DNA from: G965220305 sp965220305
GTDB taxonomy: Bacteria; Chloroflexota; Dehalococcoidia; Lucifugimonadales; UBA3495
Direction: 5' to 3'
DNA: 64,000 bases
Assembly: GCA_965220305.1 (NCBI GenBank)
Contig: OZ244817.1
Coordinates: 2,728,001-2,792,000 of the forward strand
Part shown: positions 42,295-51,023 of the stretch, in pieces
How positions within the stretch are numbered: position 1 is the first letter of the stretch
How the letters are laid out: each line of letters opens with the position of its first letter
Notes under the pieces: model-generated
Seen by the model: only the letters and a program-made list of their open reading frames with translations
What the model was told of the DNA's origin: nothing
The model's database searches: none
Program-made: the position numbers and the translations under genes

Positions 42295-44520
42295 ATGCCC
42301 AATGCTCCGATGCTTACCCTGCTAAAGTCCCACTTCGGCTACGATGATTTTCGCCCCCTGCAGGAAGAAATCATCGAAAACGTCCTCGCTAAAGGGGACA
42401 CCCTGGTGCTGATGGCAACCGGCGGAGGCAAGTCCCTGTGCTACCAGTTGCCCGCCCTGATGCTGGATGGCGTGACCCTGGTAATCTCACCCCTCATCGC
42501 GCTGATGAAAGACCAGGTGGACGCCCTCCGGGCCAACGGGGTTGACGCCGCCTTCATCAACAGCAGCCTAACCCGGGCGGAGGTGAATCGGGTATGCGGC
42601 TTGGCCCAAGCCGGGCGAATCAAGGTGCTGTACCTGGCCCCGGAACGGCTGGCGCTCCCGGATTTCCGGGGCTTCCTGGACACTTTGCAGGTAAGCCTGA
42701 TTGCCATTGACGAGGCCCACTGCATATCCGAATGGGGCCATGAGTTCCGCCCAGATTACCGGAACCTGAAGGCCCTGCGCCAGCAGTTCCCCGCCGCGCC
42801 GGTCATCGCCCTTACCGCCACGGCCACGCCCCGGGTGCGCCAGGACGTCGTAGCCCAACTGGGCCTGGAACAAGGGCGCGTATTCCTCTCCAGCTTCAAC
42901 CGGGCCAACCTCCACTACTCGGTGGCCCCCAAACGGGACTCCTTCCAGGCCCTGGTGGACCTGCTGCGGGAGCAGCAAAACGAGCCCGCCATCATTTACT
43001 GCTTCTCCCGCCGCGACACCGAAGCCCTGGCCGCCGACCTTTGCCGCCGGGGTTTCGCGGCGCTGCCCTACCACGCCGGGTTGGAGAACGCCCTGCGGCA
43101 GGAGACCCAGGATAAGTTCGTCCACGACCAGGTGAATGTCATCGTCGCCACTATCGCCTTTGGCATGGGCATTGACAAGCCCGACATCCGGCTGATAGTC
43201 CACCACGACCTGCCCAAGTCCGTTGAAGGCTACTACCAGGAGACCGGGCGTGCCGGACGGGACGGCCTGCCCAGCCAGTGCGTGCTCTTCTACTCCTACG
43301 GCGACAAGATAAAGCAAGACTTCTTTATAAATCAGATGGAGGACGCCGCCGAGAAGGAGAACGCCGCGACCAAGCTGTCCCAGATGGTGGAGTTCTGCCA
43401 GTCTCCAACCTGCCGCCGCCGCTTCCTGCTGGACTACTTCGGCGAGGAGTTCCCCGAGGGCAACTGCGGCGGCTGCGACGTTTGCCTCACCCCCCGGGAA
43501 GAGTTTGACGCCACCGAAATCGCCCAGAAGATATTGTCCGCAGTCATTCGCACCGGCCAGCGGTTCGGCATGAACCACGTCATTGGAGTCCTGCGGGGAG
43601 CCAGTGGCGAGCGAATACGCAATAACGGCCACGACCAGCTATCCGTATACGGCATCGCCGCCGACCGCTCCCAGGATGACCTCCGGGAGATGGTGGGACT
43701 GCTGGTGGCCCAGGGCCTGTTGGACAAGAGCGAGGGACAATACCCAACCCTGGCGGTGTCGCCTGCGGGGCGGCAATTCCTGCAACGGCGCGAGGCCCTG
43801 ATCCTGACTCGACCGCGCCGCAGCCCGGCGGTGGACGCTTCCGGGCCTCCGACGCAACTGGACTACGATGCGACCCTTTTCGAGGAACTACGGGACCTGC
43901 GCCGAAGGCTGGCCGGTGAGCGAGGGGTCCCGCCCTACGTGGTCTTCAGCGATGCTTCCCTGCGGGAGATGGCCTACTATCTGCCGCAAAGCCTGGATAA
44001 CTTTGCCCAGATTACTGGCGTTGGCGCGGCCAAATTGGCGGAGTACGGCGAGAGCTTCCTGGCGGTCATCCGGGACCACGTCCAGGCCCGCGAACTGAAG
44101 GGGCGGCCCATTCCCTCCCGACGGGACCGCCGCTCTGGACGCAATGGCCCCGGCGGTGGAGACTCAGCCTCCGGGAACCAGGAGAGCGAAGGCCCGCCGC
44201 GACGCCCGAGCCCGACCTACTATGAGACCAAGGGGCTGCTGGAACAGGGACTGACCATCAACCAGGTTGCCCAGCAGCGAAGACTCAGCGAGGGCACAAT
44301 CATCAACCACCTGGAACGCCTGGTCATGGCCGGGGAGAAGTTGGACCTGGCCTCCCTGCTGCCTCCACCCGAGCACCTGTCTGAAGTAGAGGCTGCCTTT
44401 GGGGAACACGGCGCCCAGTTCCTCAAGCCGGTAATGGACGCCCTGGGCGAAGGCTACTCCTACGAAGAGTTGCGGTTGGTGCGGATATACCTGCGGCAAC
44501 GGGGAGAGGGAGAGGAGTGA
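42295..44520 (+). CDS. recQ: ATP-dependent DNA helicase RecQ
   Basis: 741 residues. Walker A MATGGGKSLCYQLPAL, DEAHCISEWGHEFRPDYRNL and the motif VI region YYQETGRAGRDG define RecQ; the RecQ zinc cluster is CRRRFLLDYFGEEFPEGNCGGCDVC, followed by the winged RQC domain. An HRDC domain (LFEELRDLRRRLAGERGVPPYVVFSDASLREMA, about 523-600) and a C-terminal helix-turn-helix HTH_40-type module (TKGLLEQGLTINQVAQQRRLSEGTIINHLERLV) complete it. Unwinds DNA 3'-5' in recombination repair. Confidence 0.96.
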   Translation: MPNAPMLTLLKSHFGYDDFRPLQEEIIENVLAKGDTLVLMATGGGKSLCYQLPALMLDGVTLVISPLIALMKDQVDALRANGVDAAFINSSLTRAEVNRVCGLAQAGRIKVLYLAPERLALPDFRGFLDTLQVSLIAIDEAHCISEWGHEFRPDYRNLKALRQQFPAAPVIALTATATPRVRQDVVAQLGLEQGRVFLSSFNRANLHYSVAPKRDSFQALVDLLREQQNEPAIIYCFSRRDTEALAADLCRRGFAALPYHAGLENALRQETQDKFVHDQVNVIVATIAFGMGIDKPDIRLIVHHDLPKSVEGYYQETGRAGRDGLPSQCVLFYSYGDKIKQDFFINQMEDAAEKENAATKLSQMVEFCQSPTCRRRFLLDYFGEEFPEGNCGGCDVCLTPREEFDATEIAQKILSAVIRTGQRFGMNHVIGVLRGASGERIRNNGHDQLSVYGIAADRSQDDLREMVGLLVAQGLLDKSEGQYPTLAVSPAGRQFLQRREALILTRPRRSPAVDASGPPTQLDYDATLFEELRDLRRRLAGERGVPPYVVFSDASLREMAYYLPQSLDNFAQITGVGAAKLAEYGESFLAVIRDHVQARELKGRPIPSRRDRRSGRNGPGGGDSASGNQESEGPPRRPSPTYYETKGLLEQGLTINQVAQQRRLSEGTIINHLERLVMAGEKLDLASLLPPPEHLSEVEAAFGEHGAQFLKPVMDALGEGYSYEELRLVRIYLRQRGEGEE

Positions 44521-44561
44521 ATATTGGACTGCTGCGCCGCTTGTGACACCATAGCACTGGG

Positions 44562-44887
44562 GTAATTGAGGACTATCACGGGCGGTTGATTCGGCTGCCG
44601 GATGAGCGCTGGCAGCATATCATCAGTGCTCCACGTCAATACATGGCAACGATGCGAGAGTTTGTTGCTGAGACGCTCCAAGCCCCCGACGTGATAAGGA
44701 AATCGAACAGCGCCCCGGACACCGTAAGTCTATACTACAGGTGGTTTGACGCTACGGTGGTAGGCCCAAAGTGGGCATTCGTAGTGGTATAAAGTTCCTC
44801 GACGGCAACGACGCTTTCGTTATGACCGCTTACGCAACCCCAAATATAAAAGAAGGTGAAGAGATGTGGGTGAGAGGGCAAAGATAA
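44562..44887 (+). pseudogene. Decayed copy of the PBECR-like nuclease-fold protein
   Basis: Aligns throughout with the intact gene at 45132. The start position is GTA (44562-44564) where the intact copy has GTG. The frame runs RLIRLPDERWQHII...SAPDTVSLYYRWFD...GPKWAFVVV, then a TAA; dropping two bases (TA) restores KFLDGNDAFVMTAYATPN to a stop at 44887. Its 3' end overlaps the DUF2283 gene. Both lesions make it a pseudogene. Confidence 0.75.
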
Positions 44888-45099
44888 ACGTCTGGTACGA
44901 CAAGGAAGGTGACTTTCTGGATGTAGGTTGGGGCCGCAGTACCTCCACCGTGCCTACCCAAGATGACCGAGTTATGGCCCACGTGGATGATGCAGGCAAT
45001 ATCCAGGGGTTCCATATCATAGGGGTGCGGAGCTTTGAGGGCAATTATATTGACGTAGACCTCGAACCCGTTGATGCAGAATCCACGACACAACGTTGA
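44866..45099 (+). CDS. DUF2283-like small protein, first copy
   Basis: 77 residues from GTG at 44866. KINVWYDKEGDFLDVGWG, then DDRVMAHVDDAGNIQGFHIIGVRSFEG: the DUF2283 pattern (Y-D-x-E-x-D-x-L-x-V with a later D-x-x-G-x-I-x-G). It overlaps the end of the broken nuclease-fold gene by 22 bp, the arrangement of toxin-antitoxin or immunity pairs. An antitoxin role is inference from position and size. Confidence 0.65.
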   Translation: MGERAKINVWYDKEGDFLDVGWGRSTSTVPTQDDRVMAHVDDAGNIQGFHIIGVRSFEGNYIDVDLEPVDAESTTQR

Positions 45100-45131
45100 A
45101 ATGCTGCCCATCGGCATAACACTATTTCCGG

Positions 45132-45431
45132 GTGATAATTCAAGACTTCCAAGGCCAACCAATTCGCCTGCCCGATGAGCGTTGGCAACATATCTGCGAG
45201 TACCATCCCATAATGGCAACGTTGCTACAGCACGTTGTAGATACTCTTTGCCAACCTAAAGAGATAACCAACTCCGAAAGCGCCCCTGATACTGTGAAGC
45301 TGTACTATCGGCAGTTCCCCGGTTCGGTGCTTGGCAGTAAATGGGTATGCGTAGTCGTGAAGTACCTGGAAGATGATGCCTTTATCCTCACGTCATACCC
45401 AAGTGACCGTATAGGAGGAATCCGAGCATGA
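45132..45431 (+). CDS. PBECR-like (Barnase/EndoU/ColicinE5-RelE fold) putative toxin
   Basis: 99 residues from GTG at 45132. IRLPDERWQHICEYHPIMATLLQHVVDTLCQPKEI, then SAPDTVKLYYRQF, KWVCVVVKYLEDDAFILTSYPSD. The pattern (R-L-x-x-E-R-W-x-H-I near the N-terminus, V-V-V-K-x-x-x-x-x-x-F-I-x-T-x-Y at the end) is that of small RelE-like nuclease-fold proteins annotated PBECR or DUF4258. The stop codon overlaps the next ATG (ATGA), implying coupled translation with the DUF2283 fusion. Confidence 0.65.
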   Translation: MIIQDFQGQPIRLPDERWQHICEYHPIMATLLQHVVDTLCQPKEITNSESAPDTVKLYYRQFPGSVLGSKWVCVVVKYLEDDAFILTSYPSDRIGGIRA

Positions 45432-46423
45432 ATAACGCAGAACGCATACGGATATGGTATGACGACGTGGGAAACCTTCTGACGGTGACTTGGGACTACA
45501 AGTTCGGGTATTACACCGGAAGCGACGATGACCGGGTCCTGGTACACATGGACATGGAAGGCAACGTACAAGGGTTTATGGTGCATGGGTTCAGCAGCCT
45601 CAAGGACAAGCCCTTGGTGGTAAAACACAGTATGGATTGGTGGAACCAACTCGGCAAGGATAAGCTCGGAAGCCGGCCGCGCTGTGTACTGCTGACGGAC
45701 AGCAACCGGGGAGAGGTCGCTGAGCGACTCACCCGGCTGGTTGACCTTCCTGAAGTGGTGGTGTCTCCCCACGACAATTGGTTGCCCTACGGCAAGCCCG
45801 TCAAGCGGGAAGACGGCTTATGGGACAAAGAGCCAGCGTATGAAGTGGAGCTGGACAAGCCAAATCCTCTGGTGTCTCTTGAGACACAGCAGCGACTTAA
45901 GACCTGGTGGCTGGCGGTCGCTGGGAGAGGGCGTGGGGCAAGAACGCCAAGCTGGGACATTGCCAGCACTTGTAGCGTTATGGGCCGGCTGGGGCTGCTC
46001 CTCGTCGAAGCGAAAGCCCATGTAAAGGAACTATCCGAATCAGACAAATGTTGCAGTACGAACCCATCGAATCGCGAACAGATTGGCCGGGCCATTGCTG
46101 AGGCAGCCGCCGGGCTTGGGTCAGCGACCGGTAGCCCTTGGAAAATGTCGCGAGATCATCATTACCAGCTATCCAACCGATTCGCCTGGTCCTGGAAGCT
46201 GGCGTCCCTGGGAATTCCCGTCGTCCTAGTTTACCTCGGGTTCCTCAATGCCCAGGACATGGCCGGTAGGGAGTTATTCCATTCCCCGGAAGACTGGGAG
46301 CGTAGTGTCCGTGGCTATGGCAAGGGCGTCGTTGACGATGGCTGTTGGGGGGAACGGTTGGACATTGCCGGTGTGCCCTTCTTCCCCTTGATTCGGACGT
46401 ATGACCAGCCATTCAACCCCTGA
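45428..46423 (+). CDS. DUF2283 domain fused to a PD-(D/E)xK-like nuclease domain
   Basis: 331 residues. The first 60 (RIRIWYDDVGNLLTVTWDYKFGYYTGSDDDRVLVHMDMEGNVQGFMVHGFSSL) are the second DUF2283 copy. From about 155 to the end lies a recognisable but unnamed bacterial family with WDIAST...GLLLVEAKAHVKEL (D...E-A-K, the PD-(D/E)xK core), NREQIGRAIAEAAAG and HHYQLSNRFAWSWKLASLGIPVVLVYLGFL. The fusion joins a likely antitoxin-type module to a likely nuclease. Coupled to the upstream gene by a 4-bp overlap. Confidence 0.65.
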   Translation: MNNAERIRIWYDDVGNLLTVTWDYKFGYYTGSDDDRVLVHMDMEGNVQGFMVHGFSSLKDKPLVVKHSMDWWNQLGKDKLGSRPRCVLLTDSNRGEVAERLTRLVDLPEVVVSPHDNWLPYGKPVKREDGLWDKEPAYEVELDKPNPLVSLETQQRLKTWWLAVAGRGRGARTPSWDIASTCSVMGRLGLLLVEAKAHVKELSESDKCCSTNPSNREQIGRAIAEAAAGLGSATGSPWKMSRDHHYQLSNRFAWSWKLASLGIPVVLVYLGFLNAQDMAGRELFHSPEDWERSVRGYGKGVVDDGCWGERLDIAGVPFFPLIRTYDQPFNP

Positions 46424-46545
46424 CCGGCGGACTCGGTTGCTTGCCCCCATATCCAGCCCCGGTTACAATTGCCCAAAACAACACCTATCAGGGCGGTCAG
46501 CCATCGGCTGACCAACGGCAAGCCATATTCTCAAGGAGTAAAACT

Positions 46546-47691
46546 ATGGAATTCGGTCTAGCCTACGAGATGCAGCGTCCTTCCTTGGACGACCATGCGG
46601 TAATTGAAGAGACCATTGAACAGTGCGTTCTGGCCGACCAAATGGGGTTCGACTACGTGTGGTTCGTGGAGCACCACTTCCTGACTACCTTCTCCAGTTC
46701 CCCCTGCCCGGAGGTAATCTTCGGCGCGCTGAGCCGCCTGACCAAGAACATCCGGCTGGGCTTTGGCGTGGTCATCCTGCCCTACCACCATCCGGTCCGG
46801 GTAGCCGAGCGGGTAGCCATGGTTGACCAGCTATCCCACGGGCGGGTGGACTTCGGCACCGGACGTTCCGCTCCCTACGAACAGACCGGCATGGGTATCG
46901 ACCCCCGAAACACCCGGGAGATGTGGGAAGAATCGTTGACCATGATTCCCAAAATATGGGAATCGGATACCTTCGAGTGGTCCGGCAAGTTCTGGAACGT
47001 GCCGCCGCGCCAGGTGCTGCCCAAGCCCTACCAGCAGCCCCACCCCCCCATTTGGGTGGCCGCTCTACAGCCGGCGACCTACCAGTTGGCTGCCCAAAAG
47101 GGCATCGGGGTCATGGCTCTGGGAATCAGCGCCCCCTCGGTGCTGGAACCCCACATCCAACAGTACCGGGATACGGTCAAGGACGCCAATCCGGTGGGCG
47201 CCACCGTCAACAACCAGTGGCTCAGCTCCATCTTCGGCTACTGCGGCGAGGACAACCACGCCGCCCGGGAACTGTGTACCCAGTCGCTCAAGACCTTCTT
47301 TGGCCCGGGGCGTCCCTACGTGCAGGACCAGAAGGACGTTTACGCCCGGCTGTTGGAACAGTGGGGGGGCATCCCGGAACACCTGGTGCAGAACTTCTCC
47401 CGCTACATCGACGTGAAGGAGTCCGCCGACGGGGCCGCCACCCAGTTTGACCTTTCCGGCGGCACTGCCCTGGCGCAGAAGATTTGGGAGGAGGTGGACT
47501 CCGACACCCTGGCCGAACGGGGAGTGATTGTGGCCGGGGACCCGGAGAGTTGCATCAACGCCGTGAAGCTGCACGAGGCCACCGGCGTGGACCAGCTACA
47601 GTTCCTCATGGCCACCGAGACCATCGGCCACGCCAACGTGATGAAGTCCATCGAGCTATTCGGCAAGCACGTAATTCCGGCCTTCAAGTAG
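46546..47691 (+). CDS. LLM-class flavin-dependent oxidoreductase (luciferase-like monooxygenase)
   Basis: 381 residues from the ATG at 46546 with AAGGAG 8-13 bp before it. Bacterial-luciferase fold: MEFGLAYEMQRP, DQMGFDYVWFVEHHFL, LTKNIRLGFGVVILPYHHPVRVAERVAMVDQLSHGRVDFGTGR. Relatives use FMNH2 or F420 to oxidise or cleave organic substrates. This family is strongly expanded in SAR202-type Chloroflexota, where roles in recalcitrant carbon oxidation have been proposed. Substrate here unknown. Confidence 0.9.
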   Translation: MEFGLAYEMQRPSLDDHAVIEETIEQCVLADQMGFDYVWFVEHHFLTTFSSSPCPEVIFGALSRLTKNIRLGFGVVILPYHHPVRVAERVAMVDQLSHGRVDFGTGRSAPYEQTGMGIDPRNTREMWEESLTMIPKIWESDTFEWSGKFWNVPPRQVLPKPYQQPHPPIWVAALQPATYQLAAQKGIGVMALGISAPSVLEPHIQQYRDTVKDANPVGATVNNQWLSSIFGYCGEDNHAARELCTQSLKTFFGPGRPYVQDQKDVYARLLEQWGGIPEHLVQNFSRYIDVKESADGAATQFDLSGGTALAQKIWEEVDSDTLAERGVIVAGDPESCINAVKLHEATGVDQLQFLMATETIGHANVMKSIELFGKHVIPAFK

Positions 47692-48192
47692 GAGGCCCCT
47701 GCTTTGCCAGCTTTGGGGGACACCCGCCAGGGAACAGGTCTATTGATAGTCCGTGAAAACCCGCTCCTGGCGAGCCTGTCCTTCGGCAATCTCAGGATGA
47801 GCGGTCCCGGTTTCCGCTTCTGGTGAGCCTGTCGAACCACGGGCCGGCCCTTCGGCAAGCCCGGGGGTAGGCGGGGATATATCCAAAAGAGGACCTTCCA
47901 AAGACCCCAACCAGGATACCCCTGAGCAAGCAGTGAGGGCCGACTGTTAGGGCTGTTTGGGTGTCAACCGGCGGGTCCACCCTCAGCCCGCCGATGGGTA
48001 GACGGCAGAGATTCGCGCCGTTGCTGAGTTCGTAGGGACTCATGGGTGGCGGGCTCCTGCACCCTCCCATTAAGGCAACTCCTTTTTGGCGGAAGGGCGG
48101 TCCGGCAGATAACCGGGCTATTTTCTCCCGCCGGTTTTTACGCTGCCGGTCGCTTTTTCGCCGAATTGCTCCCTTTTGCGCATTGCGGATGC
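47692..48192. other. Intergenic gap with short dispersed words
   Basis: About 500 bp without a supported gene. The word GGTGAGCCTGTCGAACCA (near 47822) matches one at 28830, and related fragments (GCGAGCCTGTCCTTCGGCAA) occur beside it. No RNA gene recognised. Confidence 0.45.
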
Positions 48193-48222
48193 TTGACACT
48201 AGCTACGGCCGGTGCCTATAAT
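48193..48222 (+). promoter_or_regulatory. pyrG promoter
   Basis: TTGACA (48193-48198), 18-bp spacer, TATAAT (48217-48222): both hexamers are perfect consensus. It leaves a leader of about 120 nt before the pyrG ATG. Confidence 0.75.
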
Positions 48223-48350
48223 CTCCATTACAAGCTAGGCGACAGGCCACCCTTGTCGCGCATCCGCGCTTCTCTTCGTATGCTTCCCGGTTTCCTACTT
48301 TTACCAGAGAAAATGCGTCCTCTATATATGAGCATTTTTAGTATTGGTAT

Positions 48351-49988
48351 ATGACCACTAAGTACATCTTTGTCACTGGGGGAGTGGTCAGTTCCATCGG
48401 CAAGGGGATTTGCGTCGCTTCCATTGGGCGTATCCTCAAGAGCCGCGGCCTTTCCGTCTCCGTGGTCAAGTTGGATCCCTACCTCAACGTGGACCCGGGA
48501 ACCATGTCGCCCTACCAGCACGGCGAGGTCTTTGTCACCAAGGACGGCGGCGAGACGGACCTGGACCTGGGCCACTACGAGCGGTTCATCGACGTTGACC
48601 TCACCCGTTCTTCCAACCTTACCGCCGGGCAGGTGTACCTCAGCCTGATTGCCAAGGAACGCCGGGGCGATTTCCTGGGGGGCACCATCCAGACCGTGCC
48701 CCATCTGACCAACGAGATTAAGTCCCGGATCGTGGACCTGGCTGTGGACTCCCAGGTGGACGTGGTGGTGGTAGAGGTGGGGGGCACCGTGGGCGACATT
48801 GAGGGGCTGCCCTTCTTGGAAGCCATACGGCAGATGCGGAAGGACGTGGGACGGGATAACGTCTTCTACGTTCACCTGACCCTGCTCCCCCAAATCAGCG
48901 CCACCGGAGAACTGAAGACCAAGCCTACCCAGCACAGCGTCCGGGAGTTGCGGGCCATTGGCATCCAGCCCGACGCCCTCATCTGCCGCACGGACCACCC
49001 GGTGTCGGAGTCCATTCGGGAGAAGCTCTCCCTGTTTTGCGACGTTGACGGGGAGGCGGTGATACCCCTGGCGACGGTGGACAATGTGTACGAAGTGCCC
49101 CTGATCCTGGAAGACCTGGGGCTGGGGAGAATTATTACCGACGCTCTCCGCCTGGAACCCTCCACCGGGGACCTGACCGAATGGGTCGAGATGGTGGGGC
49201 GGATGAAGCACCTGGAGGGAAAGACTCCCATCGCCATAGTCGGCAAGTACGTGGAGTACCCCGACTCTTATATATCGGTGCGGGAGGCCCTGCGCCACGC
49301 CGGGGTAAGCCTGAACCAGGAAGTGGATATTCAATGGGTCCACTCGGAGGACGTGGAAAGGCTGGGGGCCGAAGCCCTGCTGGGCACCGCCTGCGGTATC
49401 GTCGTACCCGGGGGCTTCGGTACCCGGGGTGTGGAAGGAATGATTGAAACCGCCGAGTACGCCCGCAAGCATCAGGTCCCCTACCTGGGCCTCTGTTTGG
49501 GAATGCAGGTGATGGTGGTGGACTGGGCGCGCCACGTACTGGGTCTAACCGACGCCAATTCCTCGGAGTTGGACCCGGATACGAAGCACCCGGTAATACA
49601 CATCATGCCGGAGCAGGCGGACGTCACCGACCTGGGAGGCACGATGCGGCTGGGGGGTTATCCCTGCCACCCCCAGGCCAACACCTGGACCGCCTGCGCC
49701 TACCCCGAGTCCGAACCCAACGAGCGGCACCGCCACCGTTTCGAGATGAACAACGCTTACCGGGAATCTTTTGAGGAGTCGGGGCTAATCGTCGGCGGGC
49801 TTTCTCCCGACGGCAAGCTGGTCGAGACTACGGAAGTCCGCAACCATCCCTTCATGGTGGGGGTGCAGTTCCATCCCGAGTTCCGGTCCCGCCCGAACCG
49901 TCCCCATCCCCTGTTCTGCCACTTTATGAGTGTGGCCAATAAAACCATAAGAGAGGGAAGGCAACGGCCGCTACCCCTGGAGAGCTGA
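48351..49988 (+). CDS. pyrG: CTP synthase
   Basis: 545 residues, full length. The synthetase domain begins KYIFVTGGVVSSIGKGI and contains LDPYLNVDPGTMSPYQHGEVFVTKDGGETDLDLGHYERF; the glutamine amidotransferase domain carries the nucleophile in YLGLCLGMQ and the catalytic HxE in GVQFHPEFRSRP. It makes CTP from UTP, ATP and glutamine. Preceded by a strong promoter and a ~120-nt leader. Confidence 0.97.
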   Translation: MTTKYIFVTGGVVSSIGKGICVASIGRILKSRGLSVSVVKLDPYLNVDPGTMSPYQHGEVFVTKDGGETDLDLGHYERFIDVDLTRSSNLTAGQVYLSLIAKERRGDFLGGTIQTVPHLTNEIKSRIVDLAVDSQVDVVVVEVGGTVGDIEGLPFLEAIRQMRKDVGRDNVFYVHLTLLPQISATGELKTKPTQHSVRELRAIGIQPDALICRTDHPVSESIREKLSLFCDVDGEAVIPLATVDNVYEVPLILEDLGLGRIITDALRLEPSTGDLTEWVEMVGRMKHLEGKTPIAIVGKYVEYPDSYISVREALRHAGVSLNQEVDIQWVHSEDVERLGAEALLGTACGIVVPGGFGTRGVEGMIETAEYARKHQVPYLGLCLGMQVMVVDWARHVLGLTDANSSELDPDTKHPVIHIMPEQADVTDLGGTMRLGGYPCHPQANTWTACAYPESEPNERHRHRFEMNNAYRESFEESGLIVGGLSPDGKLVETTEVRNHPFMVGVQFHPEFRSRPNRPHPLFCHFMSVANKTIREGRQRPLPLES

Positions 49989-50174
49989 TCCGGCCGGTTC
50001 CCCTTGGCCCGGCGAAGCACGTAGAAGTAGCTGCCGGTACCCGGAAGGGCTTGGGCGTACCAATACCGGGAAGTTGGCGACTCGGCGCCGGGGCAAGGGC
50101 AAGTGGATACGGGCGGCAGACGCCCACCCTGGCATGAAGCGAGCCCCAAGTATTATCAAGAGAGTGGTGGCAAC

Positions 50175-50834
50175 GTGAGGCTGTTCTTAGACACGGCCAA
50201 TATTGATGAGATCCGGAAGGGCGCCGAGTTGGGCGTAATCACCGGAGTAACAACCAACCCATCCCTGGCCGCCAAGGAAGGTATAGGTAGGCGGGAGGGT
50301 TACCGGGCCGCCGTGCAGGAGATAGCGGATATTATTGACGGCCCCATTTCCGTGGAAGTGGTGAGTCAGGACGCGGCGGGCATGATTGCCGAGGGCAAGG
50401 AAATCGCCGAGTGGATTCCCAACCCCTGGGTGAAAATCCCCAGCACCACCGAGGGGTTTCAAGCCATCTCCGCCCTCAGCCGTGACGGCATCAGCGTCAA
50501 CCAGACCCTGTGCTTTTCGGTCAACCAGGCCCTGCTGGGGGCCCAGGCCGGGTCCACGGTGGTCAGTCCCTTTGTGGGGAGGTTGGACGACATCGGCCAA
50601 GACGGTATGGCCCTGGTGGAGGACATCGTCTCCATCTACCGCAAGTATGGGATAGACACCCTGGTGATGGCGGCCAGCGTCCGCCACGCCCGGCACTGTG
50701 TCCAGGCTGCCCAGGCGGGCGCGGATATTGCCACCCTGCCCTTCGGTATCCTGGGACAGATGGTGCAGCATCCCCTGACCGACGCCGGCCTGGCCCGATT
50801 CCTGCAGGACTGGGAAAAGGCGGCCAATGCCTGA
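50175..50834 (+). CDS. fsa: Transaldolase / fructose-6-phosphate aldolase (short TalC type)
   Basis: 219 residues from a GTG at 50175 (VRLFLDTANIDEIRKGAELGVITGVTTNPSLAAKEG), exactly the short transaldolase/FSA length. The Schiff-base lysine is in NPWVKIPSTTEG, and TLCFSVNQALLGAQAG follows. It acts in sugar-phosphate carbon transfer or fructose-6-phosphate cleavage; the two activities cannot be separated by eye. Confidence 0.9.
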   Translation: MRLFLDTANIDEIRKGAELGVITGVTTNPSLAAKEGIGRREGYRAAVQEIADIIDGPISVEVVSQDAAGMIAEGKEIAEWIPNPWVKIPSTTEGFQAISALSRDGISVNQTLCFSVNQALLGAQAGSTVVSPFVGRLDDIGQDGMALVEDIVSIYRKYGIDTLVMAASVRHARHCVQAAQAGADIATLPFGILGQMVQHPLTDAGLARFLQDWEKAANA

Positions 50835-51023
50835 GCCAGCAAAAATGACTACCGGGGAATTTTATAGAGTTACCGCCCCCTCCAATCGGCGTAACTACCC
50901 TCCAATAACTAATACAGTTCTCCGGCGACTCTCCCCAGACTTCGCAAGCTCAGTTCCCTGGGCTTGCCCCCGCTCCAGAGCTGCTGCCGAGGACCAACTT
51001 CTACTAAGTACGACGAGGTGAAC

